A DNA stretch of 55,995 nt. It comes from an uncultured Anaerolineae bacterium. Lineage in GTDB: Bacteria > Chloroflexota > Anaerolineae > Anaerolineales > Villigracilaceae. Of this stretch, positions 9,504 through 15,856 are shown one piece after another. The position numbers were made by a program, and so were the translations under genes. Numbering within the stretch: position 1 is the first letter of the stretch; each line of letters opens with the position of its first letter. The notes beneath the pieces are model-generated. The model was not told the origin of the DNA, ran no database searches, and was given only the letters and a program-made list of their open reading frames with translations. Where the stretch lies: NCBI GenBank assembly GCA_903908605.1, contig CAIVSQ010000221.1, positions 1-55,995 of the forward strand. Reading direction: 5' to 3'.

Positions 9504-10144
9504 CGGGCAATGTGGAAGTTGAAGTGGTAGCTGCCGAGGGCCTGGCTGATGGAGATCCAGGCGGGCAGGAGCATTTCCATGCCGCGGGCGTGGGTCAGGT
9601 CGCCCAGGTCGAGGATGTGCTGCCAGCCAAACCAGGTGCTGAGCAGGGCGCTGACTTCGGCTTTGGCGGCCGGGTCGTTGCCGCACAGGAGCAGTTCGTG
9701 TGGGCCGGGAACCAGGGCCGGGTTGACCATCACGGCGGCGTTCATGGTGTTGAAGGCTTTGACGACGCGGGCGCCAGGGCAGGCGCGCTGGATCTGTTCG
9801 CCGAGTGAATCGGTGTTGCAGACGGTCAGGCGCAGGCTGCCGCTGGAATAATCGAGCGGGTTGGCCAGGTCGATCAGGATTTTGCCGGACAGGTCTGCGG
9901 CCGGGATGCTTTGCAGGGCGGCCAGTGAGGCCTGGCCGGAGGTGCAGTTGAAAAGGAGCTGGCTGGCGGCGGCTGCGCTGGCGAAGGTGGCGTGGCTGGC
10001 GTTTGAGCCGGCGGTGCTGGCCCACTGGACGGCGACGGGGTTATCCGCGCTGCGTGAGCCCATGCAGACGGTCAGCCCGCGGTTGGCCAGGTGGCTGGCA
10101 ATGGTACGGCCCACCCCGCCGGTGCCGAGAATAGCGATATTCAT
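9500..10144 (-). CDS. NAD(P)-binding F420-reductase/NADP-oxidoreductase-like protein
   Basis: A 214-residue Rossmann protein of the COG2085 type. It starts MNIAILGTGGVGRTIASHLANRG, a dinucleotide site, followed by MGSRS and later VVKAFNTMNAAVM, the family block around the substrate pocket. This group includes F420H2:NADP oxidoreductases and bacterial relatives that use NADPH. The open frame extends 33 codons upstream, but ATG 10144 is preceded by GGAGG and begins exactly at the Rossmann strand, so it is the start. Physiological substrate unknown. Confidence 0.85.
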   Translation of the reverse strand: MNIAILGTGGVGRTIASHLANRGLTVCMGSRSADNPVAVQWASTAGSNASHATFASAAAASQLLFNCTSGQASLAALQSIPAADLSGKILIDLANPLDYSSGSLRLTVCNTDSLGEQIQRACPGARVVKAFNTMNAAVMVNPALVPGPHELLLCGNDPAAKAEVSALLSTWFGWQHILDLGDLTHARGMEMLLPAWISISQALGSYHFNFHIAR

Positions 10145-10217
10145 GTTGGCCTCCAAATTGGATAAAGTTGGTTGTATTTTATCGTACATCCGGCCGCCAG
10201 GCCGGATGAGAACGTAA

Positions 10218-10265
10218 ACAAGGCCAGCCCGGTGACGCAACATTGGCGTCCGGGGCTGGCCTTGT
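10218..10265 (-). terminator. Terminator of the ars operon
   Basis: A 13-bp perfect inverted repeat, ACAAGGCCAGCCC with GGGCTGGCCTTGT, lies 16 bp after the arsC stop and is followed on the minus strand by a short T-rich stretch. A second hairpin with 8-bp arms (CATCCGGC/GCCGGATG) lies beside it at 10188-10209. Confidence 0.75.
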
Positions 10266-10281
10266 GTTTATATCGGTTGAT

Positions 10282-10683
10282 TCAGGGTTGGTTGGAGAGC
10301 AGGGCGATCATTTCGCGGGCGATGTCGTCGCGCACCTGGCGAAAATCTTGCAGCTCGCCGCTTTTGGCGGGGTCGGGGAAGCTGTGGTGTACGCGGCGAC
10401 CCTGGCCCAGCCAGAGGGGGCAATCCTCGGCGGCCGAATCGCAGACGGTCACCACCAGGTCGAAATCGACACCGGCGAATTCATCGGCCAGCTTGGAGCG
10501 GCCCTGGTGCTGGATGCCGATTTCTTGCAGGGCTGTAATGGCCAGAGGGTGTACGTACCCGGCCGGACGGGTGCCGGCGCTGAAGGCCTGCCAGGTTTCG
10601 CCCAGGCGGGCGTTAATGATGGCTTCGGCCAACTGCGAGCGGCAGGAGTTGCCGGTGCATAGAAAGAGGACTTTGCGTTTCAT
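10282..10683 (-). CDS. arsC: Arsenate reductase, thioredoxin-coupled LMW-phosphatase type
   Basis: A 133-residue enzyme reducing arsenate to arsenite. The P-loop FLCTGNSCRSQLAE holds catalytic C9. The disulfide pair is C81 and C88 (VTVCDSAAEDCP), and the general-acid Asp lies in HSFPDPAK. Spacing matches the Staphylococcus/Bacillus type (C10, C82, C89), which takes electrons from thioredoxin, so the small thioredoxin at 14081 may serve it. The start overlaps the upstream 97-residue gene as ATGA. It is the last gene of the ars operon and is followed by a strong terminator. Confidence 0.95.
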   Translation of the reverse strand: MKRKVLFLCTGNSCRSQLAEAIINARLGETWQAFSAGTRPAGYVHPLAITALQEIGIQHQGRSKLADEFAGVDFDLVVTVCDSAAEDCPLWLGQGRRVHHSFPDPAKSGELQDFRQVRDDIAREMIALLSNQP

Positions 10684-10973
10684 GCTTTTTCTTGCTCCAT
10701 GAGGGTTTGTATTTTGCGGCGAATGGCGGGCAGGGAGATTTTTCCGCCGCTGCTGAGGACTTCGGACTGGATCAGCACGAGCGGCAGCAGGGCACCGGCG
10801 GGCAGGGGCGGGCAGGCCGGGTCAAACAGGTCGAAGTACTGCACGAGGACCTGGTCACCAAAGCGGGCTTGAAGTTGGGCGGCCAGCCAGCGGGCGGTAT
10901 CACGCCAGGCGTCCTTGACGCCTTCCTGGCAGGCAATGGGGGCTGCGATGATTTGAACGGGGATGGGGTGCAT
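10680..10973 (-). CDS. Thioredoxin-like (YuzD-resembling) 97-residue protein of the ars operon
   Basis: I do not recognise this protein with certainty. Its pattern (beta strand IPVQIIAAPI, a long helix DTARWLAAQLQARFGD, strand QVLVQYFDLFDP, then LLPLVLIQSEVLSSG and a final helix) resembles the small thioredoxin-fold family that includes YuzD. Two cysteines are present (C15 and C54) but no CxxC. It overlaps arsC by 4 bp and lies 29 bp after the cation transporter. The context suggests a redox or metal-handling helper for arsenate reduction. Fold assignment is inference. Confidence 0.55.
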   Translation of the reverse strand: MHPIPVQIIAAPIACQEGVKDAWRDTARWLAAQLQARFGDQVLVQYFDLFDPACPPLPAGALLPLVLIQSEVLSSGGKISLPAIRRKIQTLMEQEKA

Positions 10974-11002
10974 GCATGGCCTCTCTTGATCAGGATCTGG
11001 AG

Positions 11003-11800
11003 CTATTTGGCGAGCTGGAGGATGCGGTATGCGCCGCGGGCAACGATCACAAAGACGATGGCACCGACCAGCAGGTCGGGCAGTGCGGAGTGGGTAAAGA
11101 GAACCAAGACACCCGCCAGGATGACGCCCAGGTTGACGATGACATCGTTGGAGGTGAAGATCATGCTGGCCTGCATGTGGGCCTCGGTATTGCGGCTTTT
11201 TTGGAGCAGGAACAGGCTGGCGGTGTTGCCGAGCAGGGCCAGGATGGAGATGGCGATCATGACCTGGAAGTTGGGCAGCTCGTCGAAGCCGAGAAAACGG
11301 CGGATGACTTCCAAGGCGCCCAACACGGCCAGCCCCAATTGCAGGTAACCACTGGCGCGGGCGATGTTCTTCTTGCGGGTGATGGTCCCGCCAATGGCGT
11401 AGAGGGCCAGGGCGTACACGAAGCTATCGGCCAGCATATCCAGGCTGTCGGCCACCAGCCCGATGGAATGGGAGAAGACGCCCATGAGAATTTCGAGCAG
11501 GAAGAAAAAGAAATTGATGGCCAACACCTGCAGCAACAGCCTGCGTTCGGCGCCGTGGGCGGTGGGGGCGGGCTGGTCTGCGCTCACTGCGCTGGTGGAG
11601 AGGTAGGTGGTATCCAGATCGAGGCTCTCAAGCTGGGCGAGGATGGGCTGGTAGGCCTGGCTGTGATAGACCTGCAGCACCCGGTCGGTGAGGTCAAATT
11701 GCAGGGCGGTGATATCGGTAAAATCGGCCAGCTTCAGGCGGATGAGCTGCTCCTCTGTCGGGCAGTCCATTTTTTGCAGGTGAAAAATACTTTTTTGCAC
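11003..11800 (-). CDS. Cation-efflux-like transporter with N-terminal HMA-like domain
   Basis: A 265-residue protein. The first 70 residues look like a heavy-metal-associated ferredoxin fold with a reduced motif (MDCPTEEQ, one Cys instead of CxxC). Residues about 90-265 hold six TM helices of the cation diffusion facilitator type: the TM2 block ADSLDMLADS keeps the Asp pair, but TM5 reads SNDVIVN, so the usual HxxxD appears as DxxxN. There is no C-terminal cytoplasmic domain. The start is GTG 11800, supported by GGAG 8 nt upstream; ATG 11770 would cut into the HMA fold. Its place between arsA and arsC suggests metalloid or metal efflux. Transport substrate unknown. Confidence 0.78.
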   Translation of the reverse strand: MQKSIFHLQKMDCPTEEQLIRLKLADFTDITALQFDLTDRVLQVYHSQAYQPILAQLESLDLDTTYLSTSAVSADQPAPTAHGAERRLLLQVLAINFFFFLLEILMGVFSHSIGLVADSLDMLADSFVYALALYAIGGTITRKKNIARASGYLQLGLAVLGALEVIRRFLGFDELPNFQVMIAISILALLGNTASLFLLQKSRNTEAHMQASMIFTSNDVIVNLGVILAGVLVLFTHSALPDLLVGAIVFVIVARGAYRILQLAK

Positions 11801-11817
11801 GCGGCGCTCCGGCAGGC

Positions 11818-13686
11818 TCAGGCGATCTGCGCGGCGGGCAGGGCAACCGGTTGGCTGCCATAGGCCAGCTCACCCAATTCGGCCAGCATGGGCAGGCCTT
11901 TCACTTCGCAGGGCAGCAGCGGGATTTCGAGGACGGGGGTGCTAAAGCGCTGGCGGATTTCGGCCAGGTATTTTTCTTGCATGCGGCGGCGGGCCATGGC
12001 GAAGGGTGTGCTGGCCTGGTCGGGGGGGATGACCAGGTTGGCAACCACCAGGCCAGGCTGAATGCCGACGGTGGATAGTTCCTGGGCGGCGCGCCAGGCT
12101 TCGAGGATGGGGGTGGATTCGGGTACCATGACGAAGGCAAAGGTGCTCTGGGCCGGGTCGCGCATCATTTCGATCACCCCGGCGAAGCGCTGTTTGGCGA
12201 CGTCATCGGCGGCGCTGCCATCGACCGAGGCGAAGACCTTGACATCGATCTGCTGGCTCCAATCGACTGGCAGTTCGAGCAGGCGCATGGTGTGCCCGGT
12301 GGGGGCGGTGTCAAAGACGACGGCCTGCCAATCGGACTGGGAGGCGTAGTCGATAAACTGGTCGAAGGCGGCCATTTCTTCGGTGCAGGGCGAATCGAGC
12401 TCTTCTCGCATGACCTGGATGGCGCTTTCGGGCCGTCCGCGCTGGCGGGCGCTGGCGAGGATGCGGGCCTTGTAGCTTTCGGCGGCGGCCTTGGGGTCGA
12501 TTTTGACAACCCACAGGTTGGGGGCGCCTGCAAGGGTGGCGGGTGTGTCGCCGACCGGTTGGCCGAGCACGTCACCGAGGTGGGCGGCCGGGTCAGTGGT
12601 CAGCAGCAGGGTCTTGTACCCTTGGCTGGCCAGCCAGACGGCACTGATGCAGGAGGAGACGGTTTTTCCGACGCCGCCTTTGCCGGTGAAGAAGATTGTG
12701 CGGCGCTGGCCGTCGGGCAGGATGCGGGCACGAATTTCATTGAGCGAAGACGGGGTGGGTTGGGCGGCCAGGTTGCCGGGCTGCGGGTCGATATCGAAGG
12801 CGCCCGGATCGTTTTCAAAGAAGATGCGAGCCACCTGGCGCAGGCGGGCGGGGCCCTTGATCTCGCCTGAAAGCAGGGTCATGCGCTGGGCGGGGTAGGG
12901 TAAGAGTGCCTGGATTTGCTGCAGGTAGCCGGCTTGCATTTCGGCGCGGGCGGCGAAGAGCGGGTTGGCTGCTTCGCTGGCGGGGATGATGCCGTTGATG
13001 ATCAGGCGGTGGGTGTGAATACCGAGCTTGCCCAGTTCGGCGATGGCGCGCCCGGTTTCGCGGATGGCGATTGCTTCGGGGTGCAGGACGAAGATGAAGG
13101 TGGAGAGGGTTTGGTTGCGCAGGGTGGCCAGGGCATTTTCATACTTGTGTTTGGCGTCCTGGATGGCGGCGGCCGGCCCGATGCAGGTCTGCCCGCTGCC
13201 GGCGCTGGCGGCGTCGATCGATTGGCTCCACTCGGCTGGCAGTTCCAGCAGGCGGATGGTGTGGCCGGTGGGGGCGGTATCGAAGATGATGATCTCAAAA
13301 TCGATGGTGGTCTGGTCCTGGACGATGAAATCGGTGAAGCGGTCGAAGGCGGCCACCTCGGCGGTGCAGGGGCCGCTCATCTGCTCTTCCATGACCTGCA
13401 CCATCGAGGCCGGAAAAGCGGCGCGGATGGGTGCCAGGGCGCGGTCGACGTATTCACGTGTGGCGCTATCGGGGTCGATCTCCATGGCCCACAGGTTGGG
13501 GATGGCGCTGATGGAGGTGAGCTGGTGCCCGATGGGCTGTTCAAAGACATCCGCCAGGTTGGAGGCCGGGTCGGTGGTGACGATGAGGGTGCGGCGGCCT
13601 TCATCGGCGAAGCGCACGGCCTGGGTGCAGGCCATGCTGGTTTTGCCGACGCCGCCTTTGCCAGAGTAGAAAATAAAGTGGGTCAT
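11818..13686 (-). CDS. arsA: Arsenical pump-driving ATPase, duplicated
   Basis: A 622-residue protein of two homologous halves. Each has a deviant Walker A (SGKGGVGKTS at about 8-17; TGKGGVGKTV at about 335-343) and the ArsA signature DTAPTGHT with RLLELP. C107, C168 and C434 fall where the E. coli ArsA arsenite-site cysteines (113, 172, 422) are expected, so allosteric activation by As(III) is plausible. ArsA normally energises ArsB; none is seen here, so the partner is likely the permease at 14356 or a pump elsewhere. The start overlaps arsD (ATGA), matching the usual arsD-arsA pairing. Confidence 0.94.
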   Translation of the reverse strand: MTHFIFYSGKGGVGKTSMACTQAVRFADEGRRTLIVTTDPASNLADVFEQPIGHQLTSISAIPNLWAMEIDPDSATREYVDRALAPIRAAFPASMVQVMEEQMSGPCTAEVAAFDRFTDFIVQDQTTIDFEIIIFDTAPTGHTIRLLELPAEWSQSIDAASAGSGQTCIGPAAAIQDAKHKYENALATLRNQTLSTFIFVLHPEAIAIRETGRAIAELGKLGIHTHRLIINGIIPASEAANPLFAARAEMQAGYLQQIQALLPYPAQRMTLLSGEIKGPARLRQVARIFFENDPGAFDIDPQPGNLAAQPTPSSLNEIRARILPDGQRRTIFFTGKGGVGKTVSSCISAVWLASQGYKTLLLTTDPAAHLGDVLGQPVGDTPATLAGAPNLWVVKIDPKAAAESYKARILASARQRGRPESAIQVMREELDSPCTEEMAAFDQFIDYASQSDWQAVVFDTAPTGHTMRLLELPVDWSQQIDVKVFASVDGSAADDVAKQRFAGVIEMMRDPAQSTFAFVMVPESTPILEAWRAAQELSTVGIQPGLVVANLVIPPDQASTPFAMARRRMQEKYLAEIRQRFSTPVLEIPLLPCEVKGLPMLAELGELAYGSQPVALPAAQIA

Positions 13687-14042
13687 GCGGGCTTCCCTTG
13701 CAGGGCGGCGCTGATCTCGGCCAGGGTGGGGTAGTCACCCGATTTGAGCAGGGTGCCGCGTACGACGGTGATGGGCAGGGCGGCCATTTCTTTTTCACGC
13801 ACCAGCTTCATCACCTGCGGGTTGGCCAGGAAGGAGTTGGGATGGCTGGTCATCTGGTAGCGTTCCACGCGCAGGTTATCGCGCTGCAGGTTCATGACCA
13901 TCTCGTTGACATCCAGCAGGGTTTGGTCCAGGGCCGGGCCACACAGGCCGGATGGGCAGCACATGGGCGGATCGAAGATTTCCACGTCCGGCGGGGCGAT
14001 TGAGGTGGGCAGGGTGCTCAGCAGCGGGATGACGTTGTTCAT
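13683..14042 (-). CDS. arsD: Arsenite metallochaperone
   Basis: A 119-residue ArsD. The core VEIFDPPMCCPSGLCGP carries C28, C29 and C34, matching C12/C13/C18 of plasmid ArsD, which hand As(III) to ArsA. Compared with the classical protein it has an 18-residue N-terminal extension before the core. The ATG used is supported by AGGAG 7 nt upstream. The C-terminal vicinal cysteine pairs of some ArsDs are absent, which does not stop chaperone function. The stop overlaps the arsA start. Confidence 0.93.
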   Translation of the reverse strand: MNNVIPLLSTLPTSIAPPDVEIFDPPMCCPSGLCGPALDQTLLDVNEMVMNLQRDNLRVERYQMTSHPNSFLANPQVMKLVREKEMAALPITVVRGTLLKSGDYPTLAEISAALQGKPA

Positions 14043-14080
14043 GGGGACTCCTGGTGGCTTTTAGCGGCCAGTGGTGGCGA

Positions 14081-14332
14081 TCAGGCGGTTTCGAGGGCGT
14101 TGGCGAGGAAGGTGGTAATCTCGGCTTTGGATGGGATGCGACCGGTGGAGACTACTTTCTCGTTGATGACCAACCCGGGGGTGGAGAGGATGTTGTATTT
14201 CATGATGTCGGGGTATTCGGTGACCTTGAGGACAGTGGCTTCGACGGACATATCTGCAACGGCATCCTTGGTGACCTGCTCCAGGCGTTTGCAGTTGGCG
14301 CAGCCCGAGCCGAGGACTTTAATGGTAAGCAT
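14081..14332 (-). CDS. Small thioredoxin family protein (CxxC)
   Basis: An 83-residue thioredoxin-fold protein starting MLTIKVLGSGCANCKRL with an active-site pair C11/C14, and a cis-Pro region STPGLVIN. This is the redox-active disulfide protein 2 family often found beside YraQ/ArsP permeases. The start is ATG 14332, preceded by AGGAG; the longer open frame continuing upstream is read-through of the permease gene in another frame. Position in the ars operon suggests it reduces ArsC or the permease's cysteines. Function inferred. Confidence 0.88.
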   Translation of the reverse strand: MLTIKVLGSGCANCKRLEQVTKDAVADMSVEATVLKVTEYPDIMKYNILSTPGLVINEKVVSTGRIPSKAEITTFLANALETA

Positions 14333-14355
14333 GGTTTTTTCTCCTGTGAATGGAA

Positions 14356-15393
14356 TTACATGATGAAGTTGAAAAGATAACCGGTCAGGATGATGGCCAG
14401 GGCGATGACACTCACGAAGATGGCGATCAGGCGCGGCTTGAGCACACGGCGCAGGATGACCAGTTCGGGCAGGCTGAGCCCGACGACGGCCATCATAAAG
14501 GCCAGAGCGGTGCCGAGCGAGGCGCCTTTCTCCATCAGGGCGCTGACGATTGGGATGATGCCGGCGGCGTTGGAGTAGAGCGGGATGCCGACCAGCACGG
14601 CGGCCGGGACGGACCACCAGGCCTGGCGGCCCATGATGCCCGCCAGGGCGCTCTCGGGTACGTAGCCGTGAATGCCAGCGCCCAGGGCGATGCCGATCAC
14701 CACGTACAGCCAGACTTTCGAGAAGATGTCTTTGACCGATTCCCAGGCTCGCAGGATGCGGTCGGACCAGGTCAGTTTTTCGATGACCCCTTCGCCGGAA
14801 GAGCGCATTTGCCAGACAAAATCCTCGACCTGCGATTCGAGCTTGAGCCGCCCGATGATCAGCCCGGCGCTGATGGCAATGACCAGGCCGGAGAGGATGT
14901 AGAGGCCGGCCACCTTCCAACCAAACAGGCCGAAGAGCATGACGATGGCCACTTCGTTGATGGTGGGGGCGGCGATCAGAAAGGAGAAGGTTACACCGAG
15001 CGGGATGCCGGACTCAACGAAGCCGATGAAGAGCGGCACGGCCGAGCAGGAGCAGAAGGGGGTGACGATGCCGAGCATGGCGGCCAGCACGTTGCCGACG
15101 CCTTCACGCTTGCCGCCCAGCAGGGCACGGGTGCGTTCGGGGCTGAAGAAGGTGCGCAGGAGCGAGATCAGGAAGACCATGCCTGAGAGCAGCAGCAGGA
15201 TCTTGGGGACGTCATAGAGAAAAAAGGCCAGCGATTCACCGAAGCGGGAATCCTGGGCGAGGCCGAGCAGTTCGAAGGATATCCAATTGGCCAGTGGTTG
15301 GATCAGGTTGTAGGCCAGCAGCCAGAGTACGGCGGCCAGGCCGGCCAGGACGGGCAGTTGGAAGGAGGGGCGGCGGATGGGTAAGGTGGTCAT
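14356..15393 (-). CDS. YraQ/ArsP-type permease (DUF318)
   Basis: A 345-residue permease with about eight to ten TM helices. The key block is TPFCSCSAVPLFIGFVESGIPLG, and it recurs as GIPLYSNAAGIIPIVSALMEKG, the two-repeat structure of this family. Members include ArsP, which exports trivalent organoarsenicals, and SO_0444-like metal exporters. I take ATG 15393, which overlaps the arsR stop as ATGA, over the frame's earlier codon inside arsR. It replaces ArsB or Acr3 as the only obvious arsenic permease of the operon. Whether ArsA drives it is unknown. Confidence 0.88.
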   Translation of the reverse strand: MTTLPIRRPSFQLPVLAGLAAVLWLLAYNLIQPLANWISFELLGLAQDSRFGESLAFFLYDVPKILLLLSGMVFLISLLRTFFSPERTRALLGGKREGVGNVLAAMLGIVTPFCSCSAVPLFIGFVESGIPLGVTFSFLIAAPTINEVAIVMLFGLFGWKVAGLYILSGLVIAISAGLIIGRLKLESQVEDFVWQMRSSGEGVIEKLTWSDRILRAWESVKDIFSKVWLYVVIGIALGAGIHGYVPESALAGIMGRQAWWSVPAAVLVGIPLYSNAAGIIPIVSALMEKGASLGTALAFMMAVVGLSLPELVILRRVLKPRLIAIFVSVIALAIILTGYLFNFIM

Positions 15394-15791
15394 TTTATAA
15401 TCAGGCTTTCGAGGGGAATCAGGTTGGGGATACAGTGCGGGCATTCGCACTCGCTGCCGGGCTCGGGGTTGGCCAGGGCGTCGACATCGGCGGGGCTGAG
15501 CCCGGCCAGGATGGCGGCATCACGCACCAGCGCCAGGATGGCTTCATCCTTGAGGCGGTAGTAGACATAGCGGCCTTCGCGGCGGTCGCTGAGGATATCG
15601 GCTTTGCGCAGGGCCATCAGGTGCTGGGAGATGTAGGCCTGGCGCCAGCCCAGGATGGATTCGAGATGGCAGACACAGGCCTCGCCGCGGCCGATGGCGA
15701 TGAGGATGGCGACGCGGGCGGGCGGGGCGATGACCTGCAGGGTCTCGGCGATGCGCTCGGAAAGCTCGGGGAGAGTCATATTTGGTTTCAT
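15390..15791 (-). CDS. arsR: ArsR/SmtB-family repressor
   Basis: A 133-residue winged-helix repressor. The metal site is GEACVCHLESILG (C39, C41 in the recognition-helix region, as in ELCVCDL of ArsR). The DNA-contact helix is QAYISQHLMALRKADIL, followed by the wing REGRYVYYRL. A second Cys cluster, ECECPHC, near the C-terminus may add metal ligands. ATG 15791 is preferred over ATG 15809 because the latter lies inside the operator and because a TATAAT box ends 6 nt before 15791, implying a leaderless message. First gene of the ars operon and probably self-regulated. Confidence 0.9.
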   Translation of the reverse strand: MKPNMTLPELSERIAETLQVIAPPARVAILIAIGRGEACVCHLESILGWRQAYISQHLMALRKADILSDRREGRYVYYRLKDEAILALVRDAAILAGLSPADVDALANPEPGSECECPHCIPNLIPLESLIIK

Positions 15792-15797
15792 GAATAT

Positions 15798-15834
15798 ATT
15801 ATATATCATATTCGAGATTTTGAATATGATATAT
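15798..15834 (-). promoter_or_regulatory. ars operon promoter and ArsR operator
   Basis: A perfect inverted repeat with 13-bp arms (ATATATCATATTC at 15801-15813 and GAATATGATATAT at 15822-15834, 8-nt spacer) covers the region upstream of arsR. On the minus strand TATAAT (15798-15803) overlaps one arm and lies 6 nt before ATG 15791. Bound ArsR would block RNA polymerase directly. The only space to the upstream gene's stop is about 22 bp, so some read-through from that gene is possible. Confidence 0.8.
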
Positions 15835-15856
15835 AAGCCGGTATTGTGTGCTGCGA

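Noticed and set aside
14333-14920. Long N-terminal part of the frame that contains the small thioredoxin
   Set aside because: Arg/Pro-rich out-of-frame translation of the permease gene; AGGAG and the thioredoxin fold begin at 14332.
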